Source: DASZVB01 sp035545855
GTDB taxonomy: Bacteria; Myxococcota_A; Polyangia; Polyangiales; Polyangiaceae
Direction of reading: 5' to 3'
Assembly: GCA_035545855.1 (NCBI GenBank)
Contig: DASZXK010000192.1
Coordinates: forward strand, 4,197-68,196
DNA length: 64,000 nucleotides
The notes under the pieces are model-generated. The model saw nothing but the letters and a program-made list of their open reading frames with translations, searched no databases and was not told where the DNA came from. Position numbers and translations under genes: made by a program. This document shows positions 42,225 through 50,975 of this stretch, piece by piece; the first letter of the stretch is position 1; every line of letters begins with the position of its first letter.

Positions 42225-43133
42225 TCAGGCGCCGAGCGCGCGGAGGGATTCCACGGCGCGCTCGAATTCGGGCGGCGGCGGGGCCGTGAACGTGAGCCGC
42301 TCGCCGGTTTCCGGGTGCGAGAATCCGAGAACCTCCGCGTGCAGGGCCTGATGGCCGAGCGCACGCCAGATCTCGCGGAGCGCCGGATCCGACGGCTTCT
42401 TCCCGTAGAGCGCGTCCCCGAACACCGGCGCGCCCGCCCTCTCGGCGAGATGCACCCGGATCTGGTGGGTGCGCCCCGTCTCGAGCACGCACGTCACGAC
42501 CGCGGCTCGGCCCGCGGCGAGGCGCTCGTCCACGGTGACCTCCGTCACCGCCCGCCGCCCCTTCTCCGTCAGGCTCGTGAAGCGGAGTCGAGACAGGCGA
42601 CTCCGCGCGTGCAGAGTCTCGATGCGGCCGGCCTTCGGCACACCCGACGTGATCGCGCGATACCGCCGCGCGACGCTGTGCTCGGCGAGCTGCCTCTTCA
42701 GCCCCTCGCGCGCGGCGTCGGTCTTCGCCACGACGAGCACTCCGCTCGTGCCCTTGTCGATCCGGTGCACGATGCCCGGGCGGAGCGGTCCCATCGGGTC
42801 TCGCGAATCGAACGGGGCGCGCTCGAAGCCCGGCCGCGCGAGGAGCCCGGCGACGAGCGTGTGCTCCCAGTTGCCCCGACCCGGATGGACGACCACGCCC
42901 GCCGGCTTGTTCACGACGAGGAGCGCCGGATCCTCGTAGAGGACCGTGAACGGAACCGACGGGTCCGGCTCGACCGTGCTCGGCAGGGGCGCGCCCGGCT
43001 CCACCTCGACGACGCTTCCCGCCCGCACGTCGTCCTTCGCGCGACACTCGCGCCCGTCGACGCGCACCCGTCCCTCGGCGATCCAGCGCTGCACGGTCGC
43101 GCGCGACACGCCGTCGAGCAGCGAAGGGAGCAC
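42225..43133 (-). CDS. RluA/RluD-family 23S rRNA pseudouridine synthase
   Basis: The 302-residue protein has an S4 domain (SRATVQRWIAEGRVRVDGR) and the RluA-family catalytic segment RPGIVHRIDKGTSGVLVVAKT, with the active Asp in HRID. VLETGRTHQIRVHLA and GDALYGKK are also present. It most likely modifies U1911/U1915/U1917 of 23S rRNA, as RluD, but RluC cannot be excluded. The listed GTG start (43133) cuts off the usual beginning of the S4 domain: the same frame upstream reads PEQRRERVDK with no ATG, GTG or TTG back to the neighbouring gene. The true start may therefore be a rare codon such as CTG 43199. Confidence 0.88.
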   Translation of the reverse strand: MLPSLLDGVSRATVQRWIAEGRVRVDGRECRAKDDVRAGSVVEVEPGAPLPSTVEPDPSVPFTVLYEDPALLVVNKPAGVVVHPGRGNWEHTLVAGLLARPGFERAPFDSRDPMGPLRPGIVHRIDKGTSGVLVVAKTDAAREGLKRQLAEHSVARRYRAITSGVPKAGRIETLHARSRLSRLRFTSLTEKGRRAVTEVTVDERLAAGRAAVVTCVLETGRTHQIRVHLAERAGAPVFGDALYGKKPSDPALREIWRALGHQALHAEVLGFSHPETGERLTFTAPPPPEFERAVESLRALGA

Positions 43134-43192
43134 CTTGTCGACGCGCTCGCGTCTCTGTTCGGGTCCGAGGACGAACCGGAGCGAACCGGGAG

Positions 43193-43456
43193 CTACCAGA
43201 GCTTGCTCTTGATGTGCGCCTTGGACCTCACGAGGATGTCGACGAGCGCGCGGTCGTAGAAGTTTCGCTGGTAGAGCTGCGGAGCGACGCGGCTCTTGTA
43301 GAGCGCGCGCCCCTCCTCGATCTCCTCCGTCAGCTCGGAGAAGAGGTTGTCGTTCTCGATGCCGCGGACGATCTTCTCTTCGTTGTAGAGCGAGAGGTCA
43401 CTGGCGATGGCGCGGGCGAGCCTCCGGGCGGCTTCCTCGGTCTCGATGAGCGGCAT
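43193..43456 (-). CDS. Small conserved helical protein of unknown function
   Basis: The 87-residue protein has no signal or membrane segment and is predicted mostly helical: EEAARRLARAIASDLSLYN, IENDNLFSELTEEIEEGRAL and a basic C-terminal helix DILVRSKAHIKSKL ending in Trp. The central YNEEKI and YKSRVAPQLYQRNFYDRAL segments look conserved-type motifs. It lies between the membrane glycosyltransferase and the pseudouridine synthase, 3 bases from the former. A DNA- or ribosome-associated role is possible given the neighbours, but I do not recognise the family. Confidence 0.7.
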   Translation of the reverse strand: MPLIETEEAARRLARAIASDLSLYNEEKIVRGIENDNLFSELTEEIEEGRALYKSRVAPQLYQRNFYDRALVDILVRSKAHIKSKLW

Positions 43457-43459
43457 CCT

Positions 43460-44848
43460 TCAATTATCTCTCGCCCGGCTTCCGAGTGTCAAAACCGTGC
43501 CCGCGAGGGCGGAAAGAGCCGGAAAGCACACCAGGGAGTACCGTCCCGCCCCGAAGAAGACGGCGTGGACCAGGGCCGTCCCGAGCACGACGGCGGCCGC
43601 GACGAACGCCGGGGGCCGCCGGAGCACGTCGCGGCCGAGCAGGGCGACCGCCGCGACGAGACCGAGGTGAGCGACCCACGCCGACCGCGTGAAGAGGAGC
43701 AGACCCGAGACCAGGCTCACTCCGCGGCGGGGCCTCGCGCGAGGCCCCGCGGAGCACCCGATGGCGATCAGCGACGCGAGGACGACGAGCCGCTCGTACA
43801 GGGTCTCGACCGTTCCGAGGACCACCTTCGCGCGATCCGGGAACGCGACCGGATCGGAAGCGTGGAGATACCAGCCCGCCGCCCCGGCGTAGTCGAACGT
43901 CAGCGCGAGCTTCCGCGGAACGAGCGAGATCCACCGGAGCGGGTCGCCGGAGATGGCGGCGCGTCCCGCCCGACCGAAGCACGCGTCCTTCTCTGCCTCG
44001 TCCCAGACCGTTCGACACTCGGGAGGGACACCGAGCGCTTCGATGGGCGCGAACGTGCCCGTCGCCCCTCGGGCCGCGCCGATGTAGAGGTTCCACCCCG
44101 CGTTGACGCTGACGAGCGCGCAGGAGTGCATTCGCGCGCAGTTCCGGAGCGTCCACGGCGAGCACACGGCGAGCGCGACTCCCGTGGTGACGACGGCAGC
44201 CCATGCGCGAGCCTTCCACGCGCTCCCCGCGAGGAGCCCGAACAGGGGCGCGAAGAGCAGCACCTGGGGCCGCACGAGCGTCGCCGCGCCGAGGGCCACC
44301 CCGGAGCCGACGACCCGGACGAACGACGCACGACGCGAGGTGACGTCGCCCCGGACGGCGAGCCACGCGGCCACGACGACGAGCGCCGCCGCGGCGCCCT
44401 CCGTCATCAGAGCGGGAACGTACAGCACGAGCCCGGGGTGCAGAGCCGCGAGGACGGCGGACGCGGTCGCCGCACGCCGCGATCCCGTCGTCCAGACGAG
44501 GCCGTGGACGGCGCGGACGGCGACGGCTCCGAGGAGTGCGTTCTCGACCATCGCGACGACCGGGTGAGGACCGAAGAGCGCGTAACCGAGGCCGACCAGC
44601 GCCGGATACCCGACGGGATAGTGCGCGGCGTAGGTGACGGCGCCATCCGGCCAGAGCCACGTGTATCCGAGCCCCGCAGCGATTCGCCCGGCGACGACGT
44701 CATAGAAATGGCCGTCCTCGACCGGGGGAAAACGCGGGGCCGCCCACAGAACCACCGCCAGCCGTACGGCGAGGCCGACCGCCGCGAGCGACCAGCCCGC
44801 ACGCGCCTCGTCGTTGTCGGCGCCCTCCGCGGCTCGAGCCGGCGTCAT
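43460..44848 (-). CDS. Membrane glycosyltransferase-like protein (ArnT/PMT, GT39-like)
   Basis: The 462-residue polytopic protein has the ArnT/protein-mannosyltransferase-like plan. After the first membrane helix comes an Asp-containing loop (FPPVEDGHFYDVVAGRI), then WPDGAVTYAAHYPVGYPALVG and about ten more hydrophobic segments. These enzymes move a sugar from a polyprenyl phosphate carrier to lipid or protein in the periplasm. The acidic pair normally expected in the first loop is represented by ED. Its ATG overlaps the maf stop by ATGA. Donor and acceptor are unknown. Confidence 0.82.
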   Translation of the reverse strand: MTPARAAEGADNDEARAGWSLAAVGLAVRLAVVLWAAPRFPPVEDGHFYDVVAGRIAAGLGYTWLWPDGAVTYAAHYPVGYPALVGLGYALFGPHPVVAMVENALLGAVAVRAVHGLVWTTGSRRAATASAVLAALHPGLVLYVPALMTEGAAAALVVVAAWLAVRGDVTSRRASFVRVVGSGVALGAATLVRPQVLLFAPLFGLLAGSAWKARAWAAVVTTGVALAVCSPWTLRNCARMHSCALVSVNAGWNLYIGAARGATGTFAPIEALGVPPECRTVWDEAEKDACFGRAGRAAISGDPLRWISLVPRKLALTFDYAGAAGWYLHASDPVAFPDRAKVVLGTVETLYERLVVLASLIAIGCSAGPRARPRRGVSLVSGLLLFTRSAWVAHLGLVAAVALLGRDVLRRPPAFVAAAVVLGTALVHAVFFGAGRYSLVCFPALSALAGTVLTLGSRARDN

Positions 44849-45483
44849 GAGCGCGGCAGCGGAAAACGCGGAAGGATCTCGAGCGCCACGAGATCCCGGA
44901 TGACCTCGGACGCGGGGAGGCCCACCACGTTCGAATACGAACCGTCGATGCGCTCGACGAGAAAGGCGCCGATGCCCTGCACCGCGTAAGCACCCGCCTT
45001 GTCGAGCCCCTCGCCCGTCTCCGCGTACGCTCGCACGTCGGCGGGCCCGACCTCTCGCATGGTCACTCGCGTCTCGACCGTTCGCGCGACCGCCGCCACG
45101 CCGACGGAGGGGGCGCGCGCGATCGCGTAACGGGTCCGGACCCAGTGATCGCGCCCGACGAGGCGCCCGACGAGCTCGGCGGCCTCGTCGACGTCGCGGG
45201 GCTTGCCGAGCACGTCTTCGCCGAGGCAGACCACCGTGTCCGCGACGACGATGGCAGGCGCATCCGCGACCCCGGCGCGGCCGACGACGTCCGCGAGCTT
45301 CGACTCGACGACTCGAGCGAGGTACGTGGCGGGAGCCTCACCGGCGTACCAGGTCTCGTCGGCGCCTCCCGGCACGACGCGCACGGGAACGCCGAGGGCG
45401 GCGAGGATCTCCTTGCGCCGCGGCGACGCCGAGCCGAGAACCAGAGGCCGATCGGCGCTGACGATGCTGGGAGGCTGGGGCAC
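44845..45483 (-). CDS. maf: Maf-family nucleotide pyrophosphatase
   Basis: The 212-residue protein has the Maf signature LVLGSASPRRKEILAALG, the conserved YLARVVESKLADVV, VVADTVVCLGEDVLGKP and the C-terminal YAVQGIGAFLVERIDGSYSNVVGLP. Maf proteins hydrolyse dTTP/UTP or modified nucleotides to monophosphates and influence septation. The sequence matches the YhdE-like dTTP/UTP branch more than YceF, judged from the DTVV and QGIGA segments. It is the first gene of the operon that continues with the membrane glycosyltransferase. Confidence 0.94.
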   Translation of the reverse strand: MPQPPSIVSADRPLVLGSASPRRKEILAALGVPVRVVPGGADETWYAGEAPATYLARVVESKLADVVGRAGVADAPAIVVADTVVCLGEDVLGKPRDVDEAAELVGRLVGRDHWVRTRYAIARAPSVGVAAVARTVETRVTMREVGPADVRAYAETGEGLDKAGAYAVQGIGAFLVERIDGSYSNVVGLPASEVIRDLVALEILPRFPLPRS

Positions 45484-45552
45484 GCCGCCGGGAGGTTACG
45501 CATGGGCGGTCCGAGCGGGAAGACCGGTGGTACTGTGATCGCCTCCCCTCGC

Positions 45553-46599
45553 ATGAAACCGCGCGCCCGAGGAACGGCCCCGCTCATCCTGAGCCTGTGC
45601 GCGTTCGGCGCGACCGAGCTCCCGCCGCGAAGCGCTCTCGCCGGAGATTGCTCGCCGAGGACCGCACAATCCACGTGCTTCGACGCCGATCAGCTCTGGG
45701 TGCCGGCCGCGCCGAGCCGCTTCGTCGGCATCCCGCGAGCCTCGGCCGGCCGCCGCGGGACGTTCACGCTGGGTCTGGACGCGACGTACCTGTCGCGGCC
45801 CGTCGTCATGCTCGCGCTCTCGCCGGATCCGGCGGGACGACAGGTGCGGGTGGTGGACGACGTCCTCGACGCGGCATTGTCGGGGGCGTGGTTTCCGGTG
45901 GAGCACCTGGAGCTCTCGCTCGTCGTGCCCGCGGCGCTATTTCGCACCGGCACGGGCGAGACCGGCGTGACGACCCAGACCGGCCCGAGCCTCTCCGCGC
46001 AGGCGCTCCGCGACGTTCGCCTCGGCGCGGCGCAGGACCTCGTGGAGAAGCGGGTCGGCAAGGGCACGGTCGCGGCCGGAGCCCGGCTGGATCTCGCGCT
46101 CCCGACGGGAGACGAGGGCGCATTCGCCGGCGAGCGCGATCCCGTCCTGGCGCCGTCCTTTGCCGGCGAGATCCGGTGGGGCCGCGTCTACGGCGCGGCC
46201 TCGCTCGGAGCGCGCCTCCGGCGACCCGTCCCGCTCGGCGGGGTGCGCCTCGGCAGTCAGCTCGTGTCGATGCTCGGAATCGGCGTCGGCGTCCTGCCGG
46301 AGCTCGACGTCGCGGCGGAAGCGTGGGCCCTGCCGACGCTGCTCTCGCAAGATCGCACGCTTCGCGACGGCGTCCGCGTGACGGACGGCGCGCTGGTGCC
46401 CGCCGAGTGGATGCTCTCCGTCCGCCTGAAATCCGGCCCCTTCCAGTTCCAGGGCGGGTTCGGGACGGCCATCCCTCTCTCCGGCGAGACGCGGCGGAGC
46501 CCGACGGGCGTCGAGGCAACCGACCACTTCGCCGGCGTGGGCACGCCCCGGATCCGCGGCGTGCTGATCCTGCGCTACGCGCCCGACGCCGCTCCCTGA
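45553..46599 (+). CDS. Exported protein, probable outer-membrane beta-barrel
   Basis: The 348-residue protein has a signal peptide after ATG 45553 (APLILSLCAFGA, with cleavage near SALAG) and two Cys in the first mature residues. The rest alternates hydrophobic and polar residues with many short turns (FTLGLDATYLSRP, GARLDLALPTGDEG, YGAASLGARLRR, GGFGTAIPL), a transporter or OmpA-like barrel pattern. A GTG at 45535 is an alternative start. The last five codons (PDAAP) lie in a 65-bp tandem duplication. It is convergent with the polysaccharide export gene; its role is unknown. Confidence 0.75.
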   Translation: MKPRARGTAPLILSLCAFGATELPPRSALAGDCSPRTAQSTCFDADQLWVPAAPSRFVGIPRASAGRRGTFTLGLDATYLSRPVVMLALSPDPAGRQVRVVDDVLDAALSGAWFPVEHLELSLVVPAALFRTGTGETGVTTQTGPSLSAQALRDVRLGAAQDLVEKRVGKGTVAAGARLDLALPTGDEGAFAGERDPVLAPSFAGEIRWGRVYGAASLGARLRRPVPLGGVRLGSQLVSMLGIGVGVLPELDVAAEAWALPTLLSQDRTLRDGVRVTDGALVPAEWMLSVRLKSGPFQFQGGFGTAIPLSGETRRSPTGVEATDHFAGVGTPRIRGVLILRYAPDAAP

Positions 46600-46710
46600 C
46601 GGGAGACGGCGCTCAGAACACGCGTTCCCGCACGTGGATCTGATTGCCCGACGCCGCTCCCTGACGGGAGACGGCGCTCAGAACACGCGTTCCGGCACGT
46701 AGATCTGATC
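46581..46710. repeat. 65-bp tandem duplication at a convergent gene junction
   Basis: Positions 46581-46645 and 46646-46710 are the same 65 bases with three differences. Copy 1 contains the stop of the plus-strand barrel gene (46597-46599). Copy 2 contains the stop and last ten codons of the minus-strand export gene (stop 46678-46680), and copy 1 retains a remnant of those codons and stop (46613-46615). The duplication therefore copied the 3' ends of both genes and is now read as extra intergenic DNA. Confidence 0.95.
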
Positions 46711-47280
46711 GCCGGCCTGGAGCAGGATGTCGGGCGAGCCGCCCTCGGTGATGGCGTCCACGGAGACCACGACCGTCTGAACGTCGTCCTTCGTCTTCCG
46801 CTTCAGCGTGACGGAGTCGTGCTTGGCGACGGCGTTGAACCCGCCGGCCATCGAAATCGCCTGGATCAGCGTGATTCCGGCCGAGAACGGGAAGCTGCCG
46901 GGCTTGGAGACCTGGCCGAGCACCGTCACGTGCTTGCTGTTGTACTCGCGGACGCGAACGATGACGCTCGGGTCGCTCAGCACCTTCATCTCCATGAGCG
47001 TCTTCCGGACCAGAGCCGAGATTTCCTGCGGCTCGAGCCCCTCCACGTGGAGCCGGTGCACGTACGGCAGGTCCACGTTGCCGTCGGAGGCGATCTGAAA
47101 CTCCGTCGGGAGGTCTTTCTCTCCGACGATCTCCAGCGTGAAGACGTCCCCAGCTCCGACCGTCGTGTTCTCGACGGGCGGCGCCAGCTTGATCCGAGAA
47201 TTGTCCGTCCGAGGCCCGCACCCCGTCGACGGGAGCAGAAGCACGAGCCCGAGAACGAGCGCCAGGAGCGAACGCAGCAC
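46678..47280 (-). CDS. Short polysaccharide export (OPX/Wza-family) lipoprotein
   Basis: The 200-residue protein has a lipoprotein signal (LLLPSTGCGP, Cys 21), one polysaccharide-export domain (about 35-118, VGAGDVFTLEIVGEKDLP, DGNVDLPYVHRLHVEGLE) and one SLBB domain (about 120-195, HVTVLGQVSKPGSF, IQAISMAGGFN, GDQIYVPERVF). It ends right after the SLBB strand, so the alpha-helical outer-membrane pore segment of classical Wza is absent. Such minimal OPX proteins in myxobacteria work with a separate beta-barrel porin, and one is encoded 6 bases upstream. It should form part of a periplasmic export conduit for a secreted polymer. Confidence 0.92.
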   Translation of the reverse strand: MLRSLLALVLGLVLLLPSTGCGPRTDNSRIKLAPPVENTTVGAGDVFTLEIVGEKDLPTEFQIASDGNVDLPYVHRLHVEGLEPQEISALVRKTLMEMKVLSDPSVIVRVREYNSKHVTVLGQVSKPGSFPFSAGITLIQAISMAGGFNAVAKHDSVTLKRKTKDDVQTVVVSVDAITEGGSPDILLQAGDQIYVPERVF

Positions 47281-47286
47281 GAGGAA

Positions 47287-48657
47287 CTACAGGAACCAGC
47301 GCAGCCCGAGGAACGCCTGGTACCGGCTGAACATCAGATCGTCCGTGGCGATGTAGGCGTGGTCGAGCTCCGCGTCGTAGCGGAACGTGAGGTTGATGCC
47401 GAGTGCATCGCCGGGGCGGTATTCGAAGAACGCGACGGCGTCGACGCGCTTCTCGCCATCCGGGGCCTGGTACGCCCCGCCGCTCTGAACCACGGGCGGG
47501 CGGGCGATCGCGCTCAGTCCGCCCGTGAGCGTGAGCACGAAGCGGTTCGCGAGGAAGTAGGAGAGGCTCGCGTACCCGCGGTCCCGGCGGTAGTAGTCCC
47601 CGAGGTAGCTGATCGCGAAGTTACGCGTGTACCCGAGCGACACGGCGGAGAGACCCACGGGCGCTCCCTCCGACGGCAGCTTCGGCTGAGGCGTCGGGAA
47701 CCAGGTGATCTCCGCCTGTCCGATGACCGTGTCCACGTTCTGCGCGGTCGCGCCGTCGAAGAAGCTCGCGCCCCAGCCGATCAACCCGAGGAACCCGAGG
47801 TGATTGGTGAAGAGACCGTTCAGACCGATCTGGGAACGGACGATCGACCCGTCGTGGCGCGCGTTGGCCGCGGCGGCCGAGTTCCCGTAGCTGACCCACG
47901 TGAGCTCCCCGCGATACACGAGCGCCGTGCGAGGGAGGAACGTCCAGTTCCCCTGCGTCTCGGCGCTGTGCTGGGTGTTGTTCAACCCCTTGAAGCCGCT
48001 CTCTTCGAAAATGTTCGCGGTGAAGCCGTACCCGAGGCGCCATGTAAAGAGGCCGCCTCCCGGCCGGAAGTTGATGCCGGCCTTGCCGTGAATGGTGTCC
48101 CGCCTGAAGGCGTTCGCCGTATCCGGGTCGTTCGAGGCCTCGATGACGCGGGTGACGTCTCCACCGAGGTCGGCGCCCCAGACGCTCTCGGGCAGGATGT
48201 CGAGGCCGAGACCTGCGTTGCCCGAAATGTAGTTCGACTGGTTCGAGACCTGGCTCGAGTACTGGCTGTCCGACGCGAACAGGGCGTTGTAACTCGCCGC
48301 GAGACGCCCATTGAGTTTCAACGTCGGCGGCGGCCCTCCCCCTTCTTCGGCCGTACGACGCCCCATCGTCTCGAACGAGAGCGAAGGCGTCACGCGAAGG
48401 CGGTACGCGCCGATGAGCGGCTCCGGCGGGCTGGGCGGCCCGCTCGGAGGCTGCGTCGTGCTGTTGCCCTTCCGCTGGAAGTAGTTCGAGTCGTACCCGA
48501 CCTCTCCGGCGACACCCGGGTGCAGCTCGAAGTCGCCCGCCTTGACGCCCATACCGTTTGCGACGCGCGGGTCCGACAGGAACGCCTGTGCCCAGCCACT
48601 TCCGGCGTGGGTTACGGAGACCGCGGCCATGGCCGCGAAAAGAAAGCGGGGCTTCAT
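47287..48657 (-). CDS. Outer-membrane beta-barrel of the polysaccharide export system (Wzp-like)
   Basis: The 456-residue protein has a signal peptide (MAAVSVTHAGSGWAQA) and then a barrel-like series of amphipathic strands with repeated aromatic ends (EVGYDSNYFQRK, LRVTPSLSFETMG, WRLGYGFTANIFEE, ITWFPTPQPK), ending SRYQAFLGLRWFL. Position and size match the porins (WzpX, WzpS, WzpB type) that pair with short OPX proteins in Myxococcus. It sits between an exported protein and the OPX gene in one operon. The exact polymer (exopolysaccharide, spore coat or biosurfactant) is unknown. Confidence 0.85.
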   Translation of the reverse strand: MKPRFLFAAMAAVSVTHAGSGWAQAFLSDPRVANGMGVKAGDFELHPGVAGEVGYDSNYFQRKGNSTTQPPSGPPSPPEPLIGAYRLRVTPSLSFETMGRRTAEEGGGPPPTLKLNGRLAASYNALFASDSQYSSQVSNQSNYISGNAGLGLDILPESVWGADLGGDVTRVIEASNDPDTANAFRRDTIHGKAGINFRPGGGLFTWRLGYGFTANIFEESGFKGLNNTQHSAETQGNWTFLPRTALVYRGELTWVSYGNSAAAANARHDGSIVRSQIGLNGLFTNHLGFLGLIGWGASFFDGATAQNVDTVIGQAEITWFPTPQPKLPSEGAPVGLSAVSLGYTRNFAISYLGDYYRRDRGYASLSYFLANRFVLTLTGGLSAIARPPVVQSGGAYQAPDGEKRVDAVAFFEYRPGDALGINLTFRYDAELDHAYIATDDLMFSRYQAFLGLRWFL

Positions 48658-48716
48658 CGTGAGCTCTTCCTTCGAGTGACGAACGATGTCGAGTTAGGTT
48701 CCCTCTACGCCTTCAC

Positions 48717-49316
48717 TCACATCGTCGGACTGCTGCTCACGGGCGGCTCACTGATGATGTCGGTGTCGTTGCCGAGCTTCGAAGGGTCGTTGTCCGGGAT
48801 GCTCGGATCGACCTCCATGGACACGTGCGAGTCACCGATGAACCCGGTCTCCTCGCCGATGCACTGATTCGCTTCCTTGACGAGCTGCTCCACGCGCTCC
48901 CGGAGGACGCCGAGGATCATGAACTCGTGCTTGGAGCGATCCTTGTCTTTCGAATCCACCGCGCCCTGGAGGACCACCATGCGGTCCTTCGTGGAACGGG
49001 ATGCGACGTCGATCTGGCTGAGCTTGTCGTTCAGGCAGAGCGCCTTCACGACGTCCTTCGCGGCGCGGGCCGCTTCGAGCTGACCGCGCACGGTCATCGC
49101 CGCCTGGTCCATTCGCATCGAGATCTGGTGGCCGATGGCGAGCTGTTGATCTTGCGGGATGTCGAGCTCTCGCGGAGCCTGGATGTCTGCTGGCGCGCCG
49201 AACAGGCGCATCGCCGGCGCACCCAGGAGGCTGCCTGTCCTGGCAGCCGCCACGCCAAAGACGCTGAGCGTCAAAGCCCCGGCGGCGAGCGACCATTTGA
49301 ACTTGTTCAAGCGCAT
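48717..49316 (-). CDS. Exported helical protein at the head of the OPX operon
   Basis: The 199-residue protein has a signal-like N-terminus (WSLAAGALTLSVFGVAAA), a helical region (about 55-155) containing two conserved-looking Cys (ALCLNDKL and NQCIGEE) and a disordered acidic/Ser tail. A good Shine-Dalgarno (GGGAGG, 9 bases from the ATG) and a strong promoter at 49364-49393 precede it. The order exported helical protein, barrel, OPX suggests an accessory factor of the export machine. I do not recognise the family. Confidence 0.75.
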   Translation of the reverse strand: MRLNKFKWSLAAGALTLSVFGVAAARTGSLLGAPAMRLFGAPADIQAPRELDIPQDQQLAIGHQISMRMDQAAMTVRGQLEAARAAKDVVKALCLNDKLSQIDVASRSTKDRMVVLQGAVDSKDKDRSKHEFMILGVLRERVEQLVKEANQCIGEETGFIGDSHVSMEVDPSIPDNDPSKLGNDTDIISEPPVSSSPTM

Positions 49317-49363
49317 CGGCAGAAGCCTCCCTCGTACAAGGCGGGACCCGAAAATCGAGGGCT

Positions 49364-49393
49364 ACTATATGAGAGCCCGGTTTTCTGTGTCAA
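49364..49393 (-). promoter_or_regulatory. Strong promoter with a dyad over the -10, driving the OPX operon
   Basis: On the minus strand a perfect -35 TTGACA (49393-49388) and TATAGT (49369-49364, five of six matches) are separated by 18 bases. Transcription would start near 49357, leaving a leader of about 40 bases. The -10 lies inside an inverted repeat with GGGCT/AGCCC arms (49360-49379), a likely site for a repressor or activator. The surrounding 80 bases are notably AT-richer than the rest of the window. Confidence 0.65.
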
Positions 49394-49583
49394 CGCACGT
49401 GCGAGGCCGAAAAATCGTTTCGTTTCTGGGGCATAGCACGAATGACGCATCCAGACGGTGGCAGGACGGTGACCGCTCGGCCGCCGGGGTGCGATGGTCG
49501 GATGCCGCGACGCGCGCGTCCATTCACGCCGGTCCGTCCGCGGCGCGGGGCCCGGTCCGGAACGCCGTGAGGCGCTCCACGCG

Positions 49584-50975
49584 CTACTGCTTCACGAAGG
49601 TGACCGGAACCTGGATGACGGCGAGGCCGCCCTGGGGCGGGTCGAACTGGGCGGCCTGGGCGCGCGCCTTGACGCAGGAAACGACGGAATCCGGCAGGTT
49701 ACCGCTCGGGGCCGCCGAGACCCCTTGGACCTCGCCGCCGGGGCCGACACGGATCGACAGCGAAATGCGCCCTTCGACGTCGGGGTTGGAGGCCAGGGCG
49801 CGGTTGTAGCAATTGCGGAAGCCCGCCCGCATGCCTGCCACGACGCGCGCGGCGTTTGAAACGGTGCCGCCGCTGACGTTCGCCGCGCCCGTCGACGCGT
49901 TGCCCTTCGGACCCTGAACGACGGCCGCGGTGCCCGTGCCCGATCCACCTCCGGCAGTGGAGGAGCCGAGGCCGCCGAGGCCGCCGCCTGCGGCGCCGGG
50001 GCGAATCGCGCCGCCGCCGCCGCCGAGCGTGAGGCCGCCGACGCCGACGCCGGCGCTCGAGGCCGCCGCCTTGTCCAGAGCGCCGGTGGGCACTTCACCC
50101 GTCTTCAAGACGCCTTCGGTGGCGGGCCCGGCACCGGCGAGCGCGCCGAGCGTGGCCATCTCCATTTGCTCGAGCTGATTGCTGAGCGCAGCGGCCTGCG
50201 CGCTGCTCATGGCGCCGGCCTTTCCGGCGGGCCCCTTCGAGGCCTGGGTCTGCGCCTTCGGCGCTTCCGCCTTCGTGTCCGGCGCGGCCGTGTCGGGCTT
50301 CTCCGTGGGCTCCTCCACGGGCGGAGGCGGCGGGAGGCTCCTCACCGAGTCGAGGAGGTTCGAGATGTTCACGTCGTAATCGACGACGGGATCCAGCCAC
50401 TCCGAGTAGATCGAACCGATCGCGGAGAAGTGGATGAGGAACGAGAAGGCGGCGATCATCGTCGTCGCCCAGTCGATCGACGTCGCGCCGCGCGTGACGG
50501 AGACCGGAAGCTGCGGCCTCGGCTGGATGGGCGGCGGAGCGACGAACTGGAAGAGGAACGTGGTGTCCCCGACCACGACCTTTCCGCGAGAATCTTCCGT
50601 GAGTCGAACCTGGTAGGCCCCCTGCTGCGTACGGCGAGCCTGGCCCTTCAGCACGGCGAGGTCCGAGATGCCCGTCGGGAGCGCCACGCGACCCGTCATC
50701 CCGTCGACGAAGTTGAGCTGGTAGTCGTTGCCGACGAGCTCGAACAGCCGGAACGAGGGCGGGAGGTTCCCCGCCGCGATCACGAACATGTTCTTCTCGT
50801 TCGAACCGACGGTGACGTGCGTGCGCTGCTTGATGATGCGCTCTTCGATGACGCGCCCCGACTGAACCAAACCGATGCGGAGAACCTTCGGACCGGTCGC
50901 GGCGACCGCCCGCATCACCGCGGTCATCTGCCCGGGACGACCCGGAGCGCCGGAAGGCTGCGTCTGCTGTGTCAT
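49584..50975 (-). CDS. FHA-TM-TonB_C protein similar to GltG/PglI or NfsG
   Basis: The 463-residue protein has an FHA-like N-terminal domain (about 30-150; the pThr-loop pattern THVTVGSNEKNMFVI), one membrane helix (about 172-190), a Pro/Ala/Gly-rich periplasmic linker (about 215-365) and a C-terminal domain of the AgmX/PglI-TonB type (about 375-463: MRAGFRNCYNRALASNPDVEG, ISLSIRVGPGGEV, VPVTFVKQ). This matches the domain plan of GltG/PglI in the Myxococcus gliding complex and of NfsG in spore-coat assembly. It would transmit a cytoplasmic signal or motor force across the periplasm. Shine-Dalgarno GGGAGG (50988-50983) is 7 bases before the ATG. Confidence 0.85.
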   Translation of the reverse strand: MTQQTQPSGAPGRPGQMTAVMRAVAATGPKVLRIGLVQSGRVIEERIIKQRTHVTVGSNEKNMFVIAAGNLPPSFRLFELVGNDYQLNFVDGMTGRVALPTGISDLAVLKGQARRTQQGAYQVRLTEDSRGKVVVGDTTFLFQFVAPPPIQPRPQLPVSVTRGATSIDWATTMIAAFSFLIHFSAIGSIYSEWLDPVVDYDVNISNLLDSVRSLPPPPPVEEPTEKPDTAAPDTKAEAPKAQTQASKGPAGKAGAMSSAQAAALSNQLEQMEMATLGALAGAGPATEGVLKTGEVPTGALDKAAASSAGVGVGGLTLGGGGGAIRPGAAGGGLGGLGSSTAGGGSGTGTAAVVQGPKGNASTGAANVSGGTVSNAARVVAGMRAGFRNCYNRALASNPDVEGRISLSIRVGPGGEVQGVSAAPSGNLPDSVVSCVKARAQAAQFDPPQGGLAVIQVPVTFVKQ

